Source: Emydura subglobosa (Eukaryota; Chordata; Testudines; Chelidae). Taken from it: a stretch of 64,000 nucleotides of DNA. Made by a program: the position numbers and the translations under genes. The notes beneath the pieces are model-generated. The model had not been told where the DNA came from, made no database searches, and was given only the letters and a program-made list of their open reading frames with translations. The stretch is taken from contig ML680037.1 in the NCBI GenBank assembly GCA_007922225.1, positions 5,004,876 through 5,068,875 on the forward strand. Direction: 5' to 3'. This document shows, piece by piece, positions 10,801 through 22,800 of this stretch. Within the stretch, counting starts at the first letter, position 1; every line of letters begins with the position of its first letter.

Positions 10801-13800
10801 TGACAGAACAAGGAGCAACAGTCTCAAGTTGCAGGGCGGGCGGTCTGGGTTGGACATTAGGAAAAAGTTTTTTACTAGGAGGGTGTGAAGTACTGGAATA
10901 GGTTACCTAGGGAGGTGGTGGAATCTCCATCCTTAGAAGTTTTTAAGATGAGGCTTGACAAAGCCCTGGTTGGGATGATATAGCTGAGGTTAGTCCTGCT
11001 TTGAGCAGGGGGTTGGACTAGATGACCTCCTGAGGTCCCTTCCAACTCTAATATTCTATGATTCTATGATTCTATGGTCTATGCCAGGCAGGGGCACGCC
11101 TGGGGCCCAACTGCCCCAAAAGCAACGATCAGTCGGCATAGCAAGAAGGCATTTGGAGGCCCTGGTCGACTCAGGGTGTGGCCAGGCCCTCATTCTGAGG
11201 GGGCTGGTCCCCGAGGATGGACGAGTCCTCGGACAGGTCCACCTTCGTTGAATCCATGGGGATTTGAAGTTTTATCCCACACTGTCAGTCCCCTTGACAA
11301 TCGGACAGGTCACCCGGGTGCTGCCAGGAGGGCTGGCACCGCACCTCCCGTACCCCGTGATCCTAGGCTGGGACTGGCCAGGCTTTGCAGGGGTCCTCCA
11401 ATGGGCAGGCAGCCAAGGCGCCCCAGGTGAGAGAATCCCGGAGACAGAGGAACCAGACCCCCATGAGTTGCCCACTGAAGACGACCAGATGTGTCCTGCC
11501 CCAGAACCACCCAAAGAGACAGAGACCCAGGAAGGAGAGTCCCCTTCAGCTGGAATGGAAACCCCCCAACTCAGGGGAACCAGGGGACGACTTTTGCCGA
11601 GACCAGCAGGAAGACCCCACCCTCAGCCGCACCTACAACCAACTGGCCACCATAGATGGGGTGGTGACGACCCCCAATGGGCGGCCCAGTGGCTGTGGTT
11701 TGAATTGCACCGGGACCGTGTCTATTGCCTGGAGCAGGACGCCTGGACTCGGACCCCCCGTGCCCAGTTGGTAGTGCCCCGGACCCACCAGAGGGCCTTG
11801 CTCAGACTGGCCCATGACATCCCAGCTGCAGGCCACCTGGGCCTCGATAAGACCCTGGCCCAGATACTGGCCCATTTCTATTGGCCTAGCATGTACCAGG
11901 AAGTCCGGGGCTATTGTACATCCTGCCCGGAACATCAATTTGCTGCCCCAACAGAAGTTCCGCGGGCCCCCCTCATGCCTCTCCCCCTGATTGGAACGCC
12001 ATTTAAATGGGTGGCCATAGACCTGGTTGGGCCCCTGGAACGGAGTGTGGCAGGATACCGATACCTCCTCATCCTGATGGACTATGCCACCTGCTTCCCA
12101 GAGGCCATCCCTCTAAAGAATGCTACCGCCCAGACGGTTGCAGGTGAACTGATCAAGGTGTTCGCAAGGGTGGGACTACCCTGGGAGCTCCTCACGGACC
12201 AGGGAACTAATTTTACCTCCCGGCTGTTTTGGGAGGTGTGTGACATCCTCGGGGTCCGGAAGTTCCACATCTCCAGACTGATGTGTTAGTCAAGTGGGTC
12301 AACTGGACTCTGAAGCACATGCTCCGGAAGCTCCCCCCCGGAGGATCTGTGGTGGTGGAACCAACTGATCCCACCCTTGCTCTTCGCCATCTGGGAAGTC
12401 CCCCACGCCTCCACCCAGTTCTCACCATTCCAACTGCTTTACGGCCGACAGCTAAGGGGAATTCTGGATCTCATGCGGGAGCAGTGGGAGCAGGCCCACG
12501 GATCCCCGACAAGGAGGACCCCGGCAAACCGCAGCTGGGCAGTGGCTTAACCGAGACCCAGAGGCGACAGGCAACCCACCTGGTGAAAGCCTTCACCACG
12601 ACCTTCACTGCGACTCCCAGGGAGGACCACCAGGGTATACCACATGATCGAGACCCACCCTGGCGAGGTGGTGCATACCGGCACAAGATCAGCCTCCCGC
12701 CATCTGCAGGCAGCTGTGGAGGAAGAGGTCCAAGCCATGTTGAGGCTGGAGGTGATAGAACCCTCGACTAGCGAGTGGCACAGCCAGATTGTGTTGGTAT
12801 CCAAACCCGATGGGTCGCATCAATTTTGCATAGACTTCCAGCAGGTCAATCTCATCTCGAAGTTCAATGCCTACCCCATGCCACGCATCAACAAGTTGCT
12901 GGATCGACTTGGGGAGGCTCACTATTTTTCCACCCTGTATCTTACCAAGGGGTACTGGCAAATCCCCCTTGACGCCAGCTCCAAGGAAAAGACAGCATTT
13001 GCGACCCCCAGTGGGCTATACCTGTTTGTCCAGATGCCCTTCGGACTCCACGGGGCACCGGCGACGTTCCAGAGGCTGATGGACCAGCTCCTAGGGCCAC
13101 ACGTGAACTACGCTGCTGCCTACTTGGACGATGTCGTGGTGTACAGCTGGGACTGGAGCAAGCATCTGAATCAAATGGCTGCAGTTCTGAGGACGCTGCA
13201 AGATGCTGGGCTAACAGCTAACCACTGGAAATGCTGCATAGGGTGGCAGGAAACCACCTACCTGGGGTACACCTTAGGTCAGAGAACCCTGTGACCCCTG
13301 ATTGGGAAGGTACAAGCCCTGTAGGAGTATCCCCAACCGACCACAAAGAAGCAGGTGCGGCAGTTTCTGGGCTTGGCTGGCTACTATCAAAGGTTCATCC
13401 CCAACTTTGCCACTCTTGCCATGCTGCTAATGGACCTCCTGAGAAAGGATCAGCTGCTCCATGTCCAGTGGACCCTGGATAGTGACAGGGCGTTTACAAT
13501 GCTGAAAAACACACTCTGCCATGAGCTGGTTCTGTACAGCCCCGATTTTAACTGCCCCTTGGTGTCGCAGTCCGATGCCTCAGTCATCGGACTGGGGGTT
13601 GTACTCACCCAGAACTTTGACTGGGAGGAACACCCCATCATATATATTAGTCGCAAGCTGTTTCCCCAAGAAGAACAGTATGCGACCATTGAGAAAGAGG
13701 TGTTGGCAGTGAAGTGGGCTCTCGACGCCCTAAGGTATTACCTCCTTGGCAGCGCCTTCACAGTGATTACTGACAACGCACCCTCTGCTGGCTCTACCAA

Positions 13801-16800
13801 ATGAAAGACACCAACGCCTGGGGATGCATTGGTACCTCGTCCTGCAACCCTTCCACCGTCGGATGCGTTGGTATCTCGCCTTTACCATCCACCACCGAGT
13901 AGGTAGAGACTATGCCAATGCTGCTGCCTTATCCCGTATTGGAGAAGGGGAGCAGGCCAGCCCCGGAGACTGGGAGCTGGAGTTGAGGCGGGGGTGTGTG
14001 TAGGAAGGCGCTGTGGCCTTCCTCGGAGCTTGGGCCTGAGAAAGAGTCGCTGTTTAGAGCAACCGCCCTGCCGAGCTGAACATCCAAAACCTGCCCAGAT
14101 TGCTGGCCCTAGTGCATGGAGAAGGCTGCCGTGCCCTAGTAGCTGGGACAAGCCACCTGAGACTTCTGGGTGGGAAATACCACCTGAGGCCAGCCCTCAC
14201 CCGGAGGAGCTGCCTGACACTGGGGACCCCCTGGAGTTGACTGAACCATGTGGACCGGAGGAATCACTGGGACCCTGCGACCTAGAGGAGCTGCCCTCCG
14301 CTGACAACGCAGAGAAATTTCCGGACCTGTCGACGGTGAGGGACTTGTGGGTCTACTGCTCGCCGTATACCCCAGTGACCCAGAGGGAGACGACTATCTG
14401 CAGGTACCCGAGGACAGGGTGGAAGGAAGTGGCCCAGGGACAGCCGACTAGCAAGTGGCTGAGGCAGGGGCTAAACCCCATCAGTGTGTTATGGTTGGAT
14501 CCCCGCTGACTCCGTTGCAAAACTTTGCCACTGATAGGGTCCTGGGCTGGGACGCAGTGGAGTCGGGTGGGCCTGTGTCCCATCATCAACCCTGCCCGGT
14601 TTGCGGGCCAGGTACTGTAAACTGCTTTGCCTGCCCTGCCTGCCTGAGGGCCGGGGGCTATAGACTGCTGGTAGCCCCGTCCTTGGGAAGGCTGGGGCTA
14701 TAGACTGCTTGTCTGCCCCGCTGTACCTGAGATCCGGGGTCAATAGACTGCTGCTAGCCCTGCCTGTGGGAAGGCCGGGGGTTATAGACTGCGTGACCGC
14801 CCCACCTGTTGGAAGACCGGGACTACAGATCCTGTATTAGCCCCGCCCTATGGGAGGGCTGGGGGGCTACAGAGTGGGAAGGAAGCCCGCCCCGCTGGGC
14901 GCTGGGGCTAAAGACTTGTAACCGGCACCATTTAGTCTTCTAGAGGAAGGCATGTGGCCTTCCTCGGAGCATGGGCCCGAGGAAGGGTCGCAACGCTCCA
15001 GCCGGACCGTGCCACCAGCTTACATCCCTATATTCATTCACTCCCTTTATAACTTTTCACCCAAGAAGTGGTTTTGTGATTTAATTTCAGGATACGTAGG
15101 AATTTTTCATGTTTGAAGGGAATTTTTTAAGCGATTAGTAGATTATGGATGCTTAAAAGTGCACTTTTAAAATTTTTGCACAAAATACCTACTTTTTGAA
15201 GTCCCACTAAACAGCTTGACTATAAAACTTCAGACTTTACATATAATAAAATTCCACTAAAATCTAGGACTTACACTATTTAAAATAATTTTTTCAAAGA
15301 CTTATTTACAAAAATTGGTCTTGTTTCTCATCGTGATGCACATGTCATAAAGTCCATGCGGACTATGGGGCATTGCATAAAAGAAAGGGACACCTGTGTA
15401 TCACCCCGCCACTTCACAGGACTAGAGATCTGAGGAACTGATGGTATTTCAAAGCTTCCCATGAATAAGAAATATCCCATGAATTGTGCAGGGCAGTATG
15501 AGGGCAGGAGGGAGCTAGCGATCCTGATCCTGAGATCTCCTAAGCCCCTAGCTAGAAGGAGAGGAGCAGGAGCCAGGAACAGTGTAGAACTTTTCAATCT
15601 TGAAGGTTAGAGAGAGGCAGCTGGGGTAGTGAGGACCACCAGAAACCTGAAGGGCTCTGAGATCCGTGGCCTATATGTGTTGAATGATTTAAAGGAAAGT
15701 ATCTGGAAAGTATCTGTATTTGACTCATAACAAGAGAGGGAATAGGGAAGAGTTAGAGATTTTTCATTCTGTAAAGAAAGGATGGGTGGGGTAAATTGGT
15801 CTTTTGTGCCATTGGAAAGGGGGTTATTTCAGGACTGTATATGAAGATTTATATGTGATAGGTTGTCATCCCTTGATTATTGTGGGTTGGTTGGATGGGG
15901 AAGAATCAAGTGTCTGCTCTGTGTAGCAAGGGTAAAAGGCAAAATATTGGGGTCTGTAGGTAATACATAATGGGCAGCTAAACTGGATATGCTGTGCGAT
16001 TGGTTCTGTTGTCTGTGTGTATGTGGGGGGGGGAAGTTAGTATTTTGTGAGATTTCACAGTTCATATGTGAAATGCATACAGTGTAAGGGGATATCCGTT
16101 TAGAAAGGTTTCTGGTGAATAGGTTGATGCTGTAGCAGAGTTAAAGTTGTTTGTCTAGTATGCAGTGTGATATTTTATGTTTACACTTATTTTTAAGAGA
16201 TTTTATGGACTGTGAATACATTTGAATATCTGTTACTTCTTTTCATCATTTCCTTAAGTTAAAGTTAACAAAGATTTTTTTCTGCTAATGCTTGTTAGCT
16301 TTGGACGTTTTGAAAAGTTTGAAGTATAACAAAACTCGTCAGTGAAACAAATACATTTTGTTAGAATAAACTGGAAATCATGTTGGTTGTTGAAATTAGT
16401 TGATTTGTTCTGTGTCATAAATTTAACAATGCAATTCTTACTGTTGCTAATGGGAGAGCCTCAAAATGTTTGGAGAGTGGGCTCGGTTTGGATAGACATT
16501 CAAAAGGATGATGCTAACCAATTTTTTGCTTTTATTAATGAAAAGCACCTTTTATGCAATTAGGCCCTGATTCAATAAAGCACATAAGTGAATGCATAAC
16601 TTTAAGCATGTTGTTAAGTTTCATTGACTTCAAGTTACAAATGTGCTTAAGTGCTGTCCTGAATAGGGATGCTTTCCTGAATCTGGGCCTTAGAAATTTT
16701 ATCTGTATGTATTAGAATGTATAGCTCATGGCGGTGAAAAAATGTATTAGAATTGGAATTTATAGGTTGATTCTCTGCCTGGAGTAAATTTATAGGATCA

Positions 16801-19800
16801 TATCCCCATCCCTGGAAGTGGGGAGTTAACATTTGGGAATACTATTGGACGTTTTCTTTGCATTTATCTATGTTCATTACTCATTCAATTTCTTTTTGGT
16901 CTTCCCTATTTTCTATATTTCTGTCCTCAATTTTGTGTGCACAAATCATGTAGATAAAGAGTAATTTGATTTGTGTGCATAAAACTGTGCATACAAATTA
17001 CAGAGATCAGGGAGAGGCTGCTTTGCAAATTTGACCCTTCGTGTATAACCCTGTTTACATTTATTTTCCTAAAAGAATGCAGGATACCAAGAAAAATTTC
17101 AATGACTTCTGCAGCTATTTGGGAATCGTGTTCCCTGCCGCTGCTTTCAGCGTTTCTGTAATTTGACTCCTTTAATCTTTGATATCACAGAACTACAGTT
17201 TGACCTATGGACATTTTCATTGATTTTAATAACAGTTATAGAGGGATTTTTTTCTGGTTTTCTTTCTTTTTGTTTGCTATCTGTGGGATTTGTGGTCTAC
17301 TCAATGTACTGTATGTGCACTGAGTATAAAATGTATACTTTAGTGTGGATAATAGCCACTCAGGCTACTCCTGCAACTCAGACTACATATTTCTCCCTTT
17401 TTAATTTCTTGCTCTCCTCCGCTAGTGGGAACCATGTAGGTCTCCTGTGAGGCTAGTGTCAATCCCACTCCAATAGTCAGGTAACAGGGATGTTCAGTGA
17501 TGCAACAGATAGACTCCTTTTTGAAGACTGTGTTACCTAGATCAGTGGTCTAAATTTCCACACTGTAAAATATTGGAAATTGCCAAAAAGTCCCAAAGAA
17601 AGGATGTGCATGGATTGTAGCAGTGTTCTAAAGCAGAAGGGGAAAATGAGGTACTTGGCACTCTTCATTATATTACCTACTTTCATCATACATTTGAGAA
17701 TTAAGATCTTTGCACGGTGCCCTCCGACTGTATACACTGTAAAATATGAACGCTGTTCCTAGTGCGGTGCAGCCAGAGTTTTGATGTCAATTCAGTCATC
17801 TTTATATCTTTGAATATAAGCGAGTTCACGAATTATGGGGAAACATGGATATCAAAACATGAGGAAAACTGGACAGACTTCATTATCCTAAGGAAAACAT
17901 AGAAGACAGTGAGGGTCATTAGGGTATGTCTACATGCATCTGGGACCGAGCCTCCCAGCCTGGGTCCACAGACTTGTGGTGGGTGGGGCTTGTGCTAGCA
18001 TGCTAAAAATAACTTTGACATTGCAACTGGTGCTGGAGCTTGGGTTGTCAAGCCTGGGGGGAAAACGGGGTGCCTTGAGAGACCAAGCTCCAGCATGAGC
18101 CCCAACATCAAAGCACCATGTACACAGCTATTTTTAGAGTACTAGCGTGAGCCCCCACAATCATGAGTCTGTTACTCAGGCTCAGCTCGGTCCCAGATGC
18201 AGTGTAGACATATCCTAGAGGACTCACATTTAATTGAAAGGAATGCGAACCAATTCCTGTACAGATACAGACAGTGAGATTTGTATATGAAAATCTCAGA
18301 ATGTAGGTTTTTTTCTTATTTCATTTTAATCAAAAAGCATATTTTAGACCGTAGCAACTGTAGAGTCCAAGTAAAAATCCCCAAGAGAATAAAGGTTTAA
18401 ATTGGGTAGGAAATATGGTGCTGTTAGGTACAGATTTACGAGGTCATGACATATGGGGATTTTACAAAAAGAGCTTAAATAAATAAGGCTCCTGCTTTCC
18501 AGAATGGCACAGCCTCTGGACATGACAAGCAGAACTTACTGAATTATTTCTTTCACTTTCCGCTGTGCAGAACTGCAAAACATATGATATATTTTCACTA
18601 CATTTAAAGCAGTGCGGCGCATGAGAAATAAATTTGCAGTATTTCTTTGCATTTGTATTGTTAAAGAAATCATATTGGCTCAGATCATTTGCTCCCATGG
18701 AAAAAAACATAGAAAGGGGGACTACTGGGAGGGGGTTTATCCCCCAAGTGTGGCAGATCCCAGGAGATCCCAGCTGAACTCACTAACACCACAAGTGGGA
18801 CAATGCAAATATGTGAAGTTACTCATGTGTAAGTGTTCATAGGATTGGAGCCTTAGTTCATATCATAGCCAGTATAACTGGCTTTTAAAAAATCACCAAA
18901 AAATTCAGCATTTTTACAGGTTTCAAATGGATCCATTTTTCATTGTTTTTTCAATTTGTTTTCTAAAATTTTTAAATTAAATTTTCACTGAAAGTGTAAT
19001 CAAAATTTTTGTGTGTCACAGACTTGGTGTTCGGTGAATGAAAAATGGGATTTTTTTTATTGAAAAAAATTGACCAAAAAGTAATGAAAAAATTTGAGAA
19101 AAATGAAAATTGCTAAGAAATCAAGTTTTTCATTAAATCTTTTATATTTGAAAAAAGAATTTTTCAGTGGAAAAAAATTATTAAAATAATTTCAGCCAGC
19201 ACTAACAGCCACCCTTTGTGACACAATTTTTTAAGATGGTGATGTATGAAATTATATATAAGATTCAATTTCTAAGTAATGGACCAAATTTTAAGTCAGC
19301 TTCCTCTGCACCTGCACAGATGTTTAGGGTAGGAGGTGCAAATGCAAAATGAGTATTGTAGCTGATGCAGAATTTTGTATAGTTTTATTTGCACAACAAA
19401 AACATGATGATGATTGAAAATTGGCCCGATAGGAAAGTTGGCAACATTTTACATATCTTGTAGGTCAGTTCTGTGCGTTCATACATACTAATTAAACATA
19501 GTAAAAGTGGTTTTAAAAGCACTATGTAAATAGTGAGAATTTTGAAAAGTTTCCAAAAGTTAATATAAAATAAAAAAAAAATCTGTTTGTGGCTTGAATT
19601 AAACATGAAAGAATTCCAAATATCAAATATAATCCTTTGATATAACTGTCATTCTGCCCAGTGTTGGACAAACAGTTATGCTCAAAATACTCTTCACTTA
19701 AAAGAATTCCCCATGATCTGGTGGATACATTAGCATCATAGCTCAGGTATTAAGGATGTCACTGACTTTTTTTGCACAGTTTAAAAAATACCAATGGTCT

Positions 19801-22800
19801 TTACACAACTTCCACCAATGTATCAAGAGCCCTGTCCTACCCTCATTCAAAGCAGTGGCGTATTCTGTAAATGCAGCAGGCCAGTTGCCCTTCATAATAG
19901 AACCATATACTGCTGTGCCAGGAGGCTGGGTAACTGACAGTCATGTCCAGCTGCAGAGTCTCCTGGTTTAAAGGAGTCCTCGGTTGGTTAAGAAGTCCAT
20001 TGCGGCCCTCACCAGCAGGCCTAGTTTTGAGAAGCCCTGGGGAAACCAGGCCAGAATAAGTCCAAGGATCGGGGATCCGGAAGGATTTTCTTTGTTGTCC
20101 TTCCTTCCTCCACAGCTGCACCTAGTACATATTGGGGGCAGATGAACATACCTAACTAGATTCTCATCTCCCCCTCCAGAGAAATGTCCCTCCACTTCAA
20201 GAAAGCCTATTTTGGCACGTAACTCTAGAGAAACTAATTTTTCTGTGCAACAAACCCTTTTGTTTCAAATTCACAAATTTTGTATAAAAATCTACAGACT
20301 CAAAAACCAAAGAAATGTACAGTTCGGGCCAAATTGTTCCTGGCCTGTGTGGGAAGGGGGCAAAGAGGAGGGCTAGTCAGTTACAGTTCCAGTGCTCATG
20401 GAGGCAAAAACCTGCTGCCTCTTTTTGTTCCCAGGACCATACATCACCCCAGTGGACAATGACTCTGCTCATCCTTGAGTATACCTGCATTATGGTACAT
20501 TCCCCTGTATGCCAAGGAGCTTAGGGAGGGATTGTACCTCTCTTTGAACCTGAGCCAAAAGCCCAGTGAAGTCACTGGAAGTCTTTACGTTGATTTCAGT
20601 GGACTTTGGATCAGGCCTTGAGGCATAGTCCCTTCCCCACCACCTCTTCCAGCAGTGTGGCTCTGCACCAGCCTCTACTTGGGTGGTGCCTAAATGAACA
20701 ATCTAGCTCTTAACTCTTACAGAAAAGTTGCATAGAATTTCATGGGGACAAAGCCAATAAGGCTCTACAGAACTAATTGTAAAACCTATAGAATTTAATA
20801 GTGAATGGTGTCTTTTCTATCAGGATGGTGGGGGGATGGGAACTGCAGAAAGGATATGATTTTCTGTTCAAATCTATAAAACATTTTTGCATGGCAAGGA
20901 AAAGGGATCCTACTAAAGTGAATGGGAAGTTTACAGTTGGCTTAAATGGAAGCTAGATTGTGCTCAAAATCTGAACTTCCCCACAACAGTACGTAAAAAT
21001 GTAACATTTGATGGTTGTACCCACTTACATTGCAGTAAAGGTGCCTTAATGTTTAATAATGTAATTCCGTCTTTTTATGAGCTTGCTTCACAACCTTGAC
21101 ATTATCTGAATGTAATGTTTGCCTTTGAATGGCCCTGGCAGTTGTTCATTGTGTATATATGTCATTAATGCCTTTAAAGATAATTGTTGTTTATACTTTA
21201 GTGTAAATATATGTAACCCTATCATTTAGATTATCTAATTACAGCATGGAAAGATGAGTATGGAGGATGATAAAGCAGCTTGTAAACAAAATTTGAAACA
21301 ACATATTTCACATGTGCAACAGCTGAGAGGTCAAATCCTGTGCAGCTTATTCATGCAGTTTCCTCACACACAGCATGTGGGACCAGTCACCTAGTGTGAG
21401 ATTCACCCTTCTGCATTAGCTTATGCCAACCCTTAGCAGAGGGGTGAATTTCACCTTGAAAGCGAATGCAGTTAGGCCTTAGAATAGCCTTGCTGTCCCC
21501 AATTACTGTAATTTCCCCTTGAAATAATAGTGTTATCGGCTAGCATATGGGCTGGGATTTTCAAAGTAGCATAAGCGACTCAGGCACCCAAATCCTGTTG
21601 AAAGCATGTTTTAAAATCCCAGTCATAGTCTATAATCGTGACTATAACTGCGTGAAAAGTCGGTTTATAAGAGCACAAATGTATTGGGAAATGTAACTCC
21701 TTTTTGCCTTCTCCTCTAATGATCAAACCTTTTTATGGATCTAATAGTTTCTCCCAAAGCCAAGCAACTCCTACAAAGTTTAATTCAGAATAAGTGTTTA
21801 CATCCAGATGATAAAACCCTGAAATTAGGGAAAGCATTTCAGTTACACCAGTGTATCTGAAAAATATGGATGTTACCATTTGACACATCAGCACAAGGCT
21901 TCAGTCTGCCATGCAATTAGTTCTTCATGAGCAGGAACTCATTCCATTTTAGTATTACAGCTCCAGATTGTTGCCCTCACTCTCAGACCTTATGCAGAGA
22001 GAACTGTCCACACACACATCTACACCTTTTCATGAGAAAAGGGACCTCAACTACTTGTCTGACACAACCAGCCCTATCTGCTGACTCTCAGAGAGCCTTC
22101 TCCAGGGATAGAGATCTGGACATGGATGGGGGACCTTTGTCTAGGTCATAGTTTCTCAACCTGTGGTAGGTGTACCCCTAGGGGTACACGAGACACAGGC
22201 AGGGGGTATGCGGTGAAAAACCCAGTGAAGGGAAGTGGGCAGCAGCCACTGACTTCTGGGGAAGCCCGGCAGCAGCCTCCTGCACCCTGCGAGCTGGGCT
22301 CGCAGCTGGGTGGCTGCCACCTGCCCCCCAGCTCTGAACCGAGAGACAGCCTCCTGCGCCCTGGCTTGAAGACTGGCAGCAGCTACCTGCTGCCTGCCCA
22401 CATCCCTGAGTCCCAGCCTGCATGGAAGCCTCCTCCGCCCCAGCTCAGAGCAGGTAGCAGTCACCCACTTCCTGGGCTGGCAGCCAGGTGGCAGCCATCT
22501 GCAACTTGCCCAGGTGGCAGCTCCCCTCCCCGGCTCAAAGCCTGGTGCCCAGAAAGCCAGCGGAGAGCCCAGCGGCTTGCCCAGTCCTGGAACCGGCTCT
22601 ACCTGCAGGCTTACTTGTCAATTTAACTGCTCTAGCTGAGCAGTGAAATTGACAACTATGACAGCTCCAGATTTTACTAGTATGAAAATGTTAAGAGGGG
22701 CCTACACAGTGTGATTTGCCCCAGGTCCACACCCCCCTAGGGATGGTCATGGGGAGCGCTGCTATTCACTCTGGTGGGCCACTACTGCCTGCTCATACCT

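Larger units (their letters stand above)
8367..15024 (+). mobile_element. Gmr1-like Ty3/Gypsy LTR retrotransposon, decayed, sense to host gene
   Basis: The element runs from TGTAGGAAGG to the CA of ...GCTTACA. Both ends carry the 5-bp target duplication TCCCT (8362-8366 and 15025-15029). Internal order: Gag with a Gln-rich N-terminus and a SCAN-like capsid segment, a partial zinc knuckle, protease (DSG), integrase (HHCC then D,D), reverse transcriptase (YLDD) and RNase H, followed directly by the 3' LTR. Integrase upstream of RT is the Gmr1 arrangement, unlike standard Ty3/Gypsy. It lacks an env-like frame. It is defective: several in-frame stops, frameshifts near 11560-11690, 12255-12290 and 13790, a CR1 insertion at 10713-11077, and a promoter deletion in the 3' LTR. 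Confidence 0.85.

Noticed and set aside
13355..13804. A domesticated RNase H or RT host gene
   Set aside because: The frame is bounded by stops on both sides, ends in a frameshift and is flanked by matched LTRs and a target duplication; it is a decayed element.
18890..19210. A possible matrix-attachment or regulatory AT-rich block
   Set aside because: The text is simple A/T runs with 'tttcagccagc' at one end, also seen near 47630; a decayed AT-rich repeat explains it better.
22126..22626. 166-codon open frame in a GC-rich block
   Set aside because: It starts outside and runs into the hAT element, crosses the target duplication and TIR, and has no transposase or other motif.
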